DNA from: Physcomitrium patens
Taxonomy: Eukaryota; Streptophyta; Bryopsida; Funariales; Funariaceae
DNA: 64,000 nt
Assembly: GCF_000002425.4 (NCBI RefSeq)
Contig: NC_037258.1
Span: 4,193,709 to 4,257,708, forward strand
Reading direction: 5' to 3'
Shown here: positions 1 through 11,552 of the stretch, piece after piece
Layout of the letters: each line of letters starts with the position of its first letter
Numbering within the stretch: the stretch's first letter is position 1
The notes under the pieces: generated by a model
What the model saw: the letters and a program-made list of their open reading frames with translations, nothing else
The model's database searches: none
Told to the model about the DNA's origin: nothing
Position numbers and translations under genes: made by a program

Positions 1-2244
1 AAACAAACGAATGAATCTTCGATAATAAGTGATATGGCCGATAAATCCTCGAACATTGAAGACTGTCTCTAGTCTGGGTAAGTTCATTATATGCTACTCT
101 TTGTCACGATCCATAGCAATACTACGGCTGGAGATGATATGTCCCAATAATTTATTACACAGAATACCAAATTATCACTTCTCCCAGTTCAATGATATTC
201 CAAGGTTAACGCACCGAGCCAAACATTTGCCCAAACAATTAAGATGACCTTTTTTTGTACTGAATGCATAAAAGTCATTTAAAAAGATTTCCATAAATAG
301 CCAGAAATAGTCTTGGAAGGCTTGAGTCATCACTCTCTGAAACGTAGCTTGGACGTTAGATAATCCAAAAGGCATCACACGATAAGCAAATGTGTCCCAA
401 TCCGTAGTAAAGATCATCTTAAGTTGATCTTTCATTGCAATTTGAACTTGATTATATCCGAAAAATCCATCGAGGAATGAAGAACATTTGTGACCAGCTA
501 CGACATCCAATATATTATCTATGAAAGGCAACAGAAAGTAATCCTTCTTGATAGCCACATTAAATTTTCAAAAATCTTGACAAATGCGAATTTTTCCATT
601 CTTTTTCAACACCATCATGATTGAAGAAATCCACTCGCTATTTGGTACCAGGTAAATAAAACCAACCCTAAGAAGCTTGTCTAATTCCTCCTTCACCATG
701 AGAGAATATTTAGAATTAAGACGATGTTGTCTTTGTCGTATCGATTTAGCGTTCTCTTCTAAAATGATACGATGCTCAATGATGTCAGCAAGAATATTCT
801 TTAAATCAGCATAAGTCCAAGCAAAAGCGGACTTATGCTCCAAGAAAAATTCTATCCAACAAGTCAACTTGTGGTCCTTAATACCTTCGTAGACCTTAAT
901 CGTCCAAGGTTCTGCTGTGCTCGCCAAGTTAATAGTTTGACATAAAGGTACAATGGCAATGTTCTGTTTCAATTTCCACGCTCGTTGAAAATCAGTCGGT
1001 ACGTCCAACATGTATGAAGTATTGAATCCTGTGTCGAAAGCACTCACATGGTGCACATCATACTTGGTCATCCAATCAATATTAACATACTCAGAGTTTT
1101 CAGAATCTGTCGGGTATATCAAATACTCCCTCGGACCTCCACATTGATACACCACTTCAAGGTAATGTAGTGCTTCTACAGATGCCTCCATAATTGATGC
1201 AATTGCATCATCATCGGAGCTAAGCTCATTATCTAATGTCAATTCAAATGCTAGTAATTAAGACTCCCTGTGATAGCCTACTCGGTATATTTGTAATACC
1301 ATTTTGTCTCCACCCTTGCCAATTGTCAAAGTACCCCAACCCCAATCATTCTTGGCCTTCGCCTAATAAAGTCATGTTCATCTCAATAAAATTGGATATG
1401 ATAAAGTTGAATGTTGTAGTCGAAAGATGATATAGTCAATTGTATATGCAATACTAACAATTATAGTTTGAATACTCCGTAAAATACCCATTGATTTAAC
1501 TCGGCTATGATCTGCCATTCGTAATACCAATGTCGTGGGTACTAAATGTTCCAAATCTAAATCATCCATTGTATCAAGGTTCATTAAATTGAGGTTGGAA
1601 CCACCATCCATCTAAACACCCAAGATCATAATACCGTAAATCAAAACATCGATGGTTGGTGCACCTGGATCAGGGTTCAAATTGACTTCACAAACTTTCT
1701 TATTACGTTGCCTATGCCGTGTTAACGATGAATTCAATGTAGAACGGCACTCTGGTGTGACCGCTAGAAGTTGCTTCATAGAAATAGAAGGCCGAATAGC
1801 ATCCAGATCTTTCAATATGTCATAGGATTTCATATTTAGGATAATGCCCAATGTCCTCTTTTTTTTCATTGGTTGGAGTTTAACCCCTTGAGATAAGATA
1901 TTCTTCTTCCTTGGACTTAGAATTGGAATAGGAAATAGAGCTTCTTTAGAATTCACGCCTTCTAGAGGATCTTTCAATGGAAAGGACATTTTCCAAAACT
2001 GTGTAAAGAACGAAACAGCTTGAAATGGATCTGAAGCCTCCGTAATCGGTACCTTATTGGATAGCCCAACCGAATCAGGTCTCATACTCGGTAAGAAGCC
2101 CGTAATAAGATTTGGTTTGGATGTCTCCATAATTGGGTCAAATTGATCTTTTGCTTTAAGATCACCCAAATGTTGAATTGGTCCTTTCTCTTTTTGCTGA
2201 CTCCTAGTAAGAACGGCTTGGACACATTCTATCCAATTTATCAA
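1..2244 (-). pseudogene. A1 protease-reverse transcriptase (decayed, partial)
   Basis: Pol half of A1. The 2244-1612 segment is the linker containing LTRSQQKEKGPIQHL. The protease follows with a DGGSNLNLMN active-site stretch near 1611-1575, where most retropepsins have D-T/S-G. RT then runs from about 1242: KNGKIRICQDF at about 568-600, and the palm region (FLDGFFGYNQVQIA, YRVMPFGLSN) in 558-175. The catalytic motif reads FLND instead of the FLDD seen in A2, an Asp to Asn change expected to abolish polymerase activity. A frameshift near 560-570 separates the two RT blocks. RNase H and integrase lie outside the window. Confidence 0.8.
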
Positions 2245-2374
2245 AGAATCTTGAGGGCTTGATTTATCTCTTCGATTTTTCCTTGGTTTTGGATCTATTG
2301 ATCTCGATTATTGAAAATAAATGGAGCATTACATTATTGATAAGTATGCCCCGATTTCTTGTAATTTCTACAAA

Positions 2375-4437
2375 CTAGCACATAATCATCACTGGCTTTG
2401 CGATTGAGACATTCACTAGCATAATGGTCAATCTGTCTGCAATAGAAATAACAAAGTGGTCTTCTTGTACCCCCATCAGGCATATTGGGTGTTTCCATCG
2501 GTATATACTTACTAGACTTGTTCCATGTAGGGTTGAAAAATGATCCTGATTGTCATGTTGGAATGGAAGAAACTTGGTTCGATGACACCGATGGAACATA
2601 TTGCTGATACCTCTGCTGCTCCTTCCCATAGTTCTTGAGATTTGATGTAGACCCTTGATTAAAATTAGAACTTTGAAAGTTATTGAATGCTCGATTTTTT
2701 CGATTAGATCAATTTCTATTCCATCCAAACGTATTTTTTGATTGAACTTGATTGACATCCCAATGAATTGGTAGAATCATGGTTTGATTACTGAATTATT
2801 GTTGCCTTTGTAAATTCCAACAATTAGTTGTTAAGTACTTTCCTGTGCAAAATGTACATTGACCCATCATTTGTGAAGGTGAAGGACATTCTATTAGCAA
2901 ATGACCATAGTCCTTACAATTACTATACCAAATATTGGTCCTAGTATTGGTAGGCTTTTGCTTCTTCTCCTTATCCTTGGCCATATTAACGACCATTTCT
3001 TCCATTTTCTTTGTCAGATTTAACAACAAGGCTTCCTTGGAATCTTTTGGGGCTGGTATTATTGGTAACTCTATTGTTGTTAACACTTGTTGTTGATATG
3101 AAAAATAAGAAGCATACATTGTTGTCACGTTTGGTGGTATAGCTTGCAATAGGGTGATATTAATTGGCCCTTAAATATTGGCACTAGAATTGCTCCATGT
3201 ATCTAAAATCCGTGAATAAGCATCTATTGATCCGTTCTAAGTCGGATTTTGATAATTGCCTTGAATTGGAATCAACGTAACTCTCCTAGTTAGAAACTGA
3301 TCATAATAGCATTTCTTCCAAACCTTGGATCTATTAAAGGATGCAGACACCGTAACGGGTTAAGCTTCCTTCACAAACATTTTTAACTCTGGTGGGTGCA
3401 AACCATTGATTAATATGGATAAGATAAATGCCTCTGACATTTGTTGATTTAGCCACTTACTGAGTATATCAACCACCTGACCATTATACGATACTACAGC
3501 CTCCTCTAGGGTTATTTTGCTATTCATTAACCTCTCTCAAAGACGATCCTTAAAACCTATTGGCTGAAAAGGGGTTAAAAATATATTCTTCAATGATTTT
3601 CAATTCAAAAATTGACCCACTGGTTGGCGGTTGTATCATTCAAACACCGTGTCTTTTAAGGTTACTAGCAACTATCGTAACCAAATATCTTCGGTTTTTC
3701 CATTATTGGCTATACATGCTGTTAAAAACTGAGACAAATATCAATCAGGATCCACATCCGAAAAGCCCCTAAAAGTAGGTAATGGAGCCATGCTTATTGT
3801 GTGATTGCTCAAATCATCCATTTGTATTGCTATTGGAACCGCTGGACTATCCGTCGCCATTGAAGAAAATAATGTGCCACTTAATCTCTTATTAAAATTA
3901 CCACTACCTTTTCCAATTATCTTTTTCAAACTTTCTAACCTCTTCAATTTACTATTATTATCTCTGAATAAGTTTATTAATTGAATTGGAGGTGAAAACG
4001 ATGGATTTTGAAATACATTGAATTGGTCGTCATTAGCAAGCGATTGATGCCATTCTATGGAACCAATTTTTATAGAATCGGTAGTTTTTGCTATTGGAAA
4101 GGTATCCAACGGAGTATCCTATTCTTATGTGTTTCCTCCACTTGGAGTTAACAAGCTCAAAAAATACGCTAAGTTGTTGACAAAATTTTCTGCGAGTGCT
4201 CTTGGCAATTTTTTTTAACGGTATATATTGCTGAAATATTTGATGTCGATCAGCTTCAGGGTATAGTCGGATATGCCAACAAGCATGTAACCATGGCTTA
4301 ATCCAACTTTGTCGACGCTTCCTTTTTAACTTGAATTCTTGCTCTTTTAGCAACCATTCTCTAGCTTGTGCTCTCTCTTGTCTTTCTTTCAACTGGCATA
4401 TTTTCTTTACTGCAATGTTCTCATTCTTAATAACCAT
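2375..4437 (-). pseudogene. A1 gag (decayed)
   Basis: Gag half of the A1 polyprotein. The start at 4437 matches the A2 start at 25258: both begin MVIKNENIAVKK. A basic, helical N-terminal segment follows, then the Gag core (4109-3741 and on), then a pair of zinc-knuckle-like modules near 2960-2820. In the first module the leading Cys is Tyr (YSNC...H...C). The second retains three Cys but has Leu in place of His. Several frames are needed to read it through, so it carries frameshifts as well as stops. Its role would be virus-like particle formation and RNA packaging; this copy cannot make the protein intact. Confidence 0.75.
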
Positions 4438-4525
4438 AATCTTTCATTATATACTACTGAATTTTCTTTCTATTTTCCAGCTACTCATCTGGCAGTTAAT
4501 TCCTAACACTCAATGCTATTGTCAA

Positions 4526-4543
4526 TCTCTGGCAGTGACACCA
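4526..4543 (-). other. Primer-binding site of A1 (tRNA-Asp type)
   Basis: The minus strand reads TGGTGTCACTGCCAGAGA three bases inside the LTR. This is a mutated version of the tRNA-Asp 3'-end complement (TGGCGCCGTTGCCGGGGA) used by Athila/Tat elements. The mismatches are mostly transitions. Confidence 0.7.
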
Positions 4544-4546
4544 AAA

Positions 4547-5324
4547 TGTGATTGTCATTTTACTTATTCTATAATTTCTTTCAAGAATAAACTTACATAA
4601 GAAAATTCAAACACAGGGAAAGACTAAGCGCATGAATTTCCTTTGTTAGGGTCACACAATTAACTATATTTCGAACCACTAAAATACTAAGAAATAATAC
4701 AATATTTCCTACCAGTAACAATACTCCTTCATCAATTGATAACCACAATGTGCAACCCTACACTTTCAAAAGACCGCTCAAAACTCAATAAATTCCATCC
4801 AACACCAGAAATAATAGACTTCACTCCAATCAATCTGAATTCACAAAATTCTTGTAATCACAAACTTCCTCTGTCGAAATACTTACATACAACTCTCAAT
4901 AAACAACAATCATAATCTTCCATCCATAATCAATCTTCCAATAACTTCTCATATAATTTAATCACTCAGTACTCCAATTACATAATCAATAACTCATAAA
5001 TCAATCTCTGATTTATTCTACAGACTCACTTCTTAGTATTCAGAAACTTTCCATTACTCTTCAATAACAAAAAAAAATAAAAATAAAAAACAAAGAGGAA
5101 GCACCAAGCTTAACCTCGGCTCATGACTATTACAGTCTTGCCCCCCCCTACAAACTTCTACAACTCCTATATAATTGCTATTAATTTCCAGATTCTAACC
5201 GTAATCCTATAATAACTACTTTTAATAACTAAATCAATCATCCGTTCTCCTAAACTGACTATTCTATGGTCTATTAGTTTATTTTATCAATATCTTACAA
5301 AAATGAACTAATATCTATTCTACA
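4547..5324 (-). repeat. 5' LTR of A1
   Basis: Read on the minus strand this begins TGTAGAATAGATATTAG at 5324 and ends GACAATCACA at 4547, giving the usual TG...CA ends. It aligns along its length with the 3' LTR of A2 (35368-36130) and with the interrupted 5' LTR of A2. It is uninterrupted at the site where element D sits in A2 and reads GAGAACGGATG there, which gives the empty-site sequence for that insertion. Confidence 0.9.
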
Positions 5325-5336
5325 CCTTTGCACAAG

Positions 5337-8300
5337 GCGAGGAAGTGACCAACTTAGTTTTAAAGGATTTGAAGCTTAAGTGTAGAAACCATAGGTTTCA
5401 AGAAGACTTCACTATTTATAATCTTGATGGAATAGATGTAGTTATAGGAAATACTTTTTTGGACTTCTATGGAATTGAACTCTGATGGAAGTCCAAAACT
5501 AGAGTAGTCATGGTTTGAAAAAATGGAAAAGTAATAGACTTACTATTTACAAACCTCCCCATGTTATACCAATCTAAGATTTCTATAGTTTCTCAAAGTG
5601 AATTAGAAGGAGAACAGTTTCTCTTCAACTTGAGAAGTTGTGATATGGATCCTGTGAATGATGTAAAAAATGTTTCTTTTCTTAATAAAAATGAATTAAT
5701 GAAAATAACTTCTCATTGTGCAAACTTAATTGCTGATCTTATGTATGAGTATGGAGATATTTTGACAAAGGAACTTCCAAAACAACTCCCATCAAGTAGA
5801 ATGGTGGACCATAAGATAGATTTGGTACCAGATTCATAACTTCCAAATAAAGTACCTTATCGGTTAAATCAAAGAGAGTTAAATGAACTCAAAGCATAGC
5901 TTAACGAGTTGCTTGAAAAAAGATATATAAAACCAAGAAAATCCCCATTTGGAGCTCCAATTCTCTTTGTGAGCAAAAAAGATGGAAAAATGAGGATGTA
6001 CATTGATTATAGAGCCTTAAATAAGATCACCATAAAAAAACAACTACCCACTTCTAAGAGTTGATGACTTATTGGATATGTTAGGTGGTAGTAGATGTTT
6101 TAGTAAGATTGATCTTAAAAGTGGGTATTACCATATAAAGATAGCTCAAAAAGTCATTGAAAAAACTGCTTGTAGAACCAGATATGGTTCCTATGAGTTT
6201 GTAGTAATGCCTTTTGAGTTGTGTAATGCACTTGCTACCTTTACTACTTTGATGAACTCAATCTTTCATAAGGAAAGTAATGAGTTTGTAGTGGTGTACA
6301 TTGATGATATTCTAGTTTTTTCTAAAAGTAAAGAAGACCATAAGCTGCACTTGAGGATAGTCTTGCAGAAATTAAGGGATAATCAATTGTATGCTAACTT
6401 AGAAAAAAGCATGTTCTCTTTGAAAGAACTAGAATTTTTTGGACATATCATCAATGAAGATGGAATAAAACTAGATCCAAAGAAGATTGTAGCAATAAGA
6501 AATTAGAAATTACCAAAAACTCAAAAGGGAGTGAGAACTTTTTTAGGACTAACAAATTATTATAGAAAGTTTATAAAGAACTTTTCTAAAATTGCTAGCC
6601 CATTCGCTAGACTCTTGAAAATGGAAAACAACATCATTCAATCGAATGATGATTGTAGTACATCTTTCGAAGAAATCAGTGATGCCTTGGAATCAAATCA
6701 TGTCTTGTTCTATCCTAAATTTGATATAAAATTTGAAGTCCATATTGATGCAAGTGATTTTGCTATAGGAGGAGTCTTAATGTAAGAAAGGAGACCAGTA
6801 GCTTTTGAAAGTAAGAAATTAAATGGAAGCCAATTGAGGTGGCCAACCCATGAGAAAGAATTGTTTGCTGTGGTACATTGCTTGAAAGTTTGGAGACACT
6901 ACTTGGGAAGTAGAAGAACCAAGGTATACACTGACAACATTTCTTTAAAGTATTTTACTTCCAAAGCTCAAGCCTCACCTAAGGAATTGAGGTGGTATGA
7001 TGTGATAGTATCAATGAATATTGAATTAATTCATAAACTAGACAAAGACAACTTGGTGCCTGATGCACTAAGTAGGAGAGAAGAATTCATAGAAGAGAAA
7101 CTCCATGACTCCATGATATTAAAGACTATAGTATATCATGATGACTCTCTCTTGATAAAGGGCATTAAGAAAGATTATGAATAAGATAAGGATGTACTTG
7201 AGATTAAGGAAGCCTTTGCTCAAACCAAAACTACAAGAGAACAGAGGAGGCTTATGGGGGTCTCTTCTATAAGAAATGGATTGATTTGGTTTAAGCAAAG
7301 TAGATTCTATGTGCCAGAAGATAAGTGGAGAAGGAAACTAATGTATGAAATATATGATTCTCCATGTGGTGGATATAGAGGTAGAAGAATCATTTTTAAA
7401 GAAGTGACAAGATTCTATTATTGGCCCTTAGTGAAAGAAGATGTAGATCAATATGTGAAGAGTTGTTTAGTCTATCAAAGGAATAAGCACTCTACTCAAG
7501 CAAAGAATGGACTTTTAGAACCATTACCTATTCCATCTCTATCTTATAGAGACATTTCCATGGACTTCATAACTAACTTACCAAAATGTGGTGAAGCTAA
7601 CTCCATAGTGGTAGTTATTGATAGATTCAATAAAATTACTAAATTTATATTAATGACTATATTTTCAAAGGATTCTAAGGAGACAATAGAAACTACTTCA
7701 AAATTAATAGCAAGTATATTCTTTGATAATTGGATCTCTTTGTATGGAGTGCCAACCTCAATTGTGAATGATAGAGATGTAAAATTCACAACTCAGTTTT
7801 GGTAACATGTTATGAAGAAACTAGGTTCTAAAATCATATTAACCACTGCTTGGCATCTATAAAGAGATGGCCAAATTGAGAGACTCAATGGAATTCTTTC
7901 AATGTATCTAAGGTATTATGTGGCAAGTGATTATAAGAATTGGATCAAATGGTTGTCCATAGTTGAATTTAGTAATAATAAAACTCAAAATGTGTCCTTA
8001 GGAAATACACCATTCCAAGTTACTCATGGCTTTAATGCTCTGCAAGCTATAGATTTGGTAGGAGTTAGGTAAAGTGATGAAATAACTTCAAGATTTTATT
8101 CAGTTGAAGGAGCAAAGTAGGTAGCAAAACGGAAAGCCATATTACAAATTGCTAAAGCTAGACTGAAATTGGCCCAAAGAAGATATAAGAAATAAACAAG
8201 TAGGTATAGAAGGGATGTGCAATTTGAAAAAAGGAACAAAGTTTGATTGAATTCAAGTAATCTCACTTGTCCAGCACATCTTACTCACAAATGGACCCAG

Positions 8301-8725
8301 AAATAGGAGGTCCTTATCAAATTGAAAGAGTGCTACACAAGAATGTCTATGTGTTAGATATACCTAAAAGATTGAAGTGGCATCTAGTTTTCCATGTAAG
8401 CATTCTCAAGAAATTTGTGGAGGATGAAAAAGTCTTTTACAAAGAAAAGGCAAGAATTCCACCTAAAGAGAAAATATGGAATCAAATCATGGATCAAGTA
8501 GAAGTGATACTTGCTAAGAAATAGACAGATGTTAGAGGGATTCAATACTTGTGTACTTTCAAAGGATACCTATCGCATGAGTTCCAATGGATAAATAAGA
8601 GGAACTTATGACATGTGCAAGGATTAGTCACAGCTTTCAATAAAAAAGTTGGTGACTATAGAAGACTCAGGACAACAAAGAAGCAAATCAAAATCCATGA
8701 AAGGATAGATGAGTTAATTGATTGA
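5337..8725 (+). pseudogene. B pol: protease C-terminus, RT, RNase H, integrase, chromodomain (decayed)
   Basis: Chromovirus pol broken by many stops. Protease ends with DGIDVVIGNTFLD (about 5425-5470). RT spans about 5840-6500 with [26 protein letters not shown] and an intact catalytic VYIDD (about 6295-6310). RNase H follows (VHIDASDFAIGG near 6740; THEKEL near 6850; YTDN near 6930; PDALSR near 7060). Integrase spans about 7250-8250: the second zinc Cys is Tyr (CLVYQRNK), and the DDE positions SMDF, NDRD and GQIERLNG can be found. A GPY-type module (GPYQIERV, near 8310) precedes a chromodomain-like stretch at about 8500-8610 (YLCTFKGYLSHEFQWINK). RNase H to mid-integrase stays in one frame with stops. 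The final part has shifted frame. This copy cannot replicate on its own. Confidence 0.82.
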
Positions 8726-9476
8726 TTTGACAATTTGGGAGAGATTAATGAAAAGGATGACCAAAAAGATGAGGACATCTTCACTCCAAAGTGAAGCAAG
8801 GCCACAAGTCTATATGACTTGTAAAAAAATAGTATCCATGAGCTATAGTATAAGGGAAAATATGAAAAAACTTGGAAAAGAAGGTTATGAAAGTTTTCAA
8901 GAAATAGAAGATTTTGAAAGGATTCCAACCCGAAGAGACTTCATAGAGGAAAACCTTAAGAAGCTTGTATGAGGTGAATACAAGACTCTGAGCAACTAGG
9001 CCTAAATGTTTGACCTTTCCTAAATAGGTTTCACATTGAGTGATTGCAAGTCACTTTCATATGATAGAAAAGGATACTAGGATGAGGCAGATCCTAGTTA
9101 AGGGGTTCCACGACTGAGGCTAAGTCTAAGTGGAGAGTAATATTTCCATTATTCACATTGGGAGATGTGAACTTTCAAAACTCATGAAATTGAGAAAACT
9201 TAAGTAAGTTGAATGCAGAAAGAAATTGCACAGAAACGCGAGAAGAGGGTAGCATCTCATTTCAAAAAGAACTAATAAATCCTCCTTTATCCCTACAATA
9301 TTTTGAAGAATTAGAAGTGTGAATGGAGGCTTAGTAGATAAAAGAGCCTTCAAGCTACTTAAGAAAGAAAGAAGGATATAAGTGCAAAATATCCATTATA
9401 AACATTTTGTGAGAATGGAAAAAGAAATATACTTTATATGTCAATGATGACATCGACTCTCCAAAGTGGAGGAGGG
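8726..9476 (+). other. 3' untranslated tail of B with polypurine tract
   Basis: About 750 bases between the chromodomain and the 3' LTR with no sustained coding frame. It ends with the purine-rich GTGGAGGAGGG immediately before the LTR, which fits a plus-strand primer (polypurine tract). Confidence 0.55.
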
Positions 9477-9880
9477 TGTAAGGGTCTAAAGGATCTGACC
9501 CTTGCACTTGTGAGTCAAAAGGAAACAGAGCCCTAGCGATCCCCAAATCCATAAGAAAGCTGTGGCAAGGTGGCGATGGAGCGGAAGGGTGGACCACCTC
9601 CCTCACACCGAGAGACTACATGATGCGGAAGCAGCGTGCAATGTGAGGGAAAGCCTTCGGAGTCCCTGTTGAGTCTCGAGTGATTTGAAGGAATCAAAAA
9701 GACTTCGACGGACCACTAGGATTTAGCTTGTTGGTGTCATGATACTCAAATTACATAGACCAGACTGTAGTGATAATATCCGGAAGTAGGGTCCAGTTCA
9801 CAAGGCCAATACTAACGGGATTTTTCGTTGGAGGTGTTTCAGGGTGAAATTAAATAACTACCAGGAGGAGATCCGTGACA
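9477..9880 (+). repeat. 3' LTR of B
   Basis: Starts TGTAAGGGTC directly after the purine tract and ends CCGTGACA where family A sequence resumes, giving a 404-base LTR with TG...CA ends. It is visibly more GC-rich than its surroundings. A short inverted pair, AGGGTC...GACCCT, lies at its 5' end. No second copy is in the window, so the 3' boundary depends on the junction with A3. Confidence 0.6.
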
Positions 9881-11552
9881 GGTATTGTGCTACTTCCACG
9901 GATGCTTCCATAATCGATACAACTATGTCATCATTGGAGCTAAGCTCATCGTCCAACGTCAATTCAGATGCTAGCAATTGAGACTCCCCGTGATAGTGTA
10001 CTAGGTACATTTGTAACACCATTTTGTCTCTGTCCTTACTAATTGTCAAAGTATCTCGACTCCAATTATTCTTAGCCTTCGCTTGATAAAGCTAGGGTCG
10101 TCCCAATAAAATTGGATATGATAAAGTTGAATATTATAGCTAAAAGACAATATAGTCGATTTTATATGTAATACCAGTAATTATAGTTTGAACACTTCGT
10201 AAAATAACCATTGGTTTATCCGGCTATGATCTACCATCCGTAATACTAGTATCATGGGTACTAAGTGTTCCAAATCTAAAGCATCCATTGTATCAGGGTT
10301 CATTAAATTGACACTAGAACCACCATCCACATGAACACTCGAGATCATAATACTATCAATCAAAACATCAATGGTTGGTGCACTTGAGTCAGGGTTCAAA
10401 CTAACTTTATAAACTTCCTGATTACGTTGCCTATGCTAAGTTAACAATGAATTCAATGTAGAACGGTACTTTGGTGCAACCACTAGAAGTTGCTTCATAG
10501 AAATAGAAGGCTGAATAGCATCCAAATCCTTCAAAATGTCATAAGGTTTTATATTTAGGATAATTTCCAATGCCTTCTTTCTTTTCATTGGTTGGAATTT
10601 AACTCCGTGAGGTAAGATATTCTTTTGCCCTGGACTCGAAATTGAAATAACAAATGAAGCTTCTTTAGAATTCATGCCTCTGAGAGGATCTTTTAACGGA
10701 AAAGATATTTCCTGGAATGGCATAGAGAATGGAATTTCTTGGAATAGAATCAAAACATCCGTAATCGGTGCCTCATTAGGGTGCACAACCGATTCAAGTC
10801 TTATATTGAGTAAGGAGCCCATATCAGGACCTAGATTGGATGGCTCTATAATTAGGTTCAATTGGCCCTTTGCTTCAAGATCATCCAAATGTTGAATTGG
10901 ACCTTTCTCCTTTTGTTGACTCCTAGTAAGAATGGCTTGGACACATTCCACCTGATTTATCGAAGAATCTTGAGGACCTTGATTTATCTCTTCAATTTTT
11001 CCTTGGCATTGGATCTGCTGATCTTGATTACTAAAATTGAATAGAGTATTACATTGTTGATAAGTATGCCCCGACTGCTTGCAATATCTACACACCAACA
11101 GATAATCGTCACTAGCTCAAGGATTGGGACATTTACTAACATAATGACCAATCTGTCTGCAACAAAAATAATGGCATATTAGGTGTTCCTACCAGTACAT
11201 ATCTACTAGGCTTGTTCCATATAGGATTGGAAAATGATCTTGGTTGTCCAGTTGAAATGGAGGGAACTTAGTTTGATGGCATCGATGGAGCATATTGCTG
11301 ATATCTCTGTTGCTCTTTAATATAATTTTTGGGGTTTGATGTAGACCCCTGATTAAAATTAGAACTTTGAAATTTATTGAATGCTCAATTTTGTCAATTA
11401 GATCAATTTCCATTCCATCCAAACATATTTTCCAATTGAACTTGATTGACGTCCTAATAAGTTGGTGGAATCATGGTCTAATTACTGAATTGTCGTTGCC
11501 TTTGTAAATTCTAAGAATTAGTTGTTAAGTGCTTTCTTCCACAAAATATATC
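9881..11552 (-). mobile_element. Family A fragment A3 (gag zinc knuckle to protease/RT linker)
   Basis: Minus-strand fragment collinear with A1 and A2. From 11552 leftward it carries the zinc-knuckle region, the linker with LTRSQQKEKGPIQHL, the protease segment VDGGSSVNLMN (10181-10399) and the acidic linker LDDELSSNDD (near 9950). It has no LTR in view. It keeps the best-preserved knuckle of the family at about 11098-11050: CRYCKQSGHTYQQC, a perfect C-x2-C-x4-H-x4-C. The left end abuts the 3' LTR of B. At the right end family A similarity stops near 11552, where the protease remnant of C begins. Confidence 0.8.
10436..11098 (-). pseudogene. A3 gag zinc knuckle and linker (partial)
   Basis: An open stretch of 220 codons within A3. 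It starts with an intact CCHC knuckle and continues through the Gln/Pro-rich linker (LTRSQQKEKGPIQHL) to conserved LKPYDILKDLDAI-like sequence (here IKPYDILKDLDAI). It is shown separately because it is the longest undamaged copy of the region that reappears, altered and duplicated, in the LTRs of element D. It is a fragment of a polyprotein, not a gene. Confidence 0.7.

Larger units (their letters stand above)
1..5324 (-). mobile_element. LTR retrotransposon A1 (Ty3/Gypsy, Athila/Tat-like), truncated by window edge
   Basis: Minus-strand element running from its 5' LTR (4547-5324) through a primer-binding site and gag into protease and reverse transcriptase, then off the left edge. Position 1 corresponds to about 31415 of the sister copy A2, just after the polymerase catalytic motif. 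The lineage is inferred from the tRNA-Asp-type primer site, the Athila-like pol and the similarity to A2, whose pol lacks a chromodomain. The right end abuts chromovirus B inside its protease region at 5325, so A1 probably inserted into B and the 5' part of B should lie left of the window. The reading frames are broken by stops and some frameshifts, so it is not autonomous. Confidence 0.88.
5325..9880 (+). mobile_element. LTR retrotransposon B (Ty3/Gypsy chromovirus), 5' part missing from window
   Basis: Plus-strand element beginning within protease and running through RT, RNase H, integrase, a degenerate chromodomain, about 0.75 kb of non-coding tail, a polypurine tract and a 3' LTR (9477-9880). 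Its 5' LTR and gag would lie left of the window, beyond the A1 insertion that interrupts it at 5324/5325. The right end abuts the A3 fragment exactly at the CA terminus, which suggests that B inserted into A3. Confidence 0.82.
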
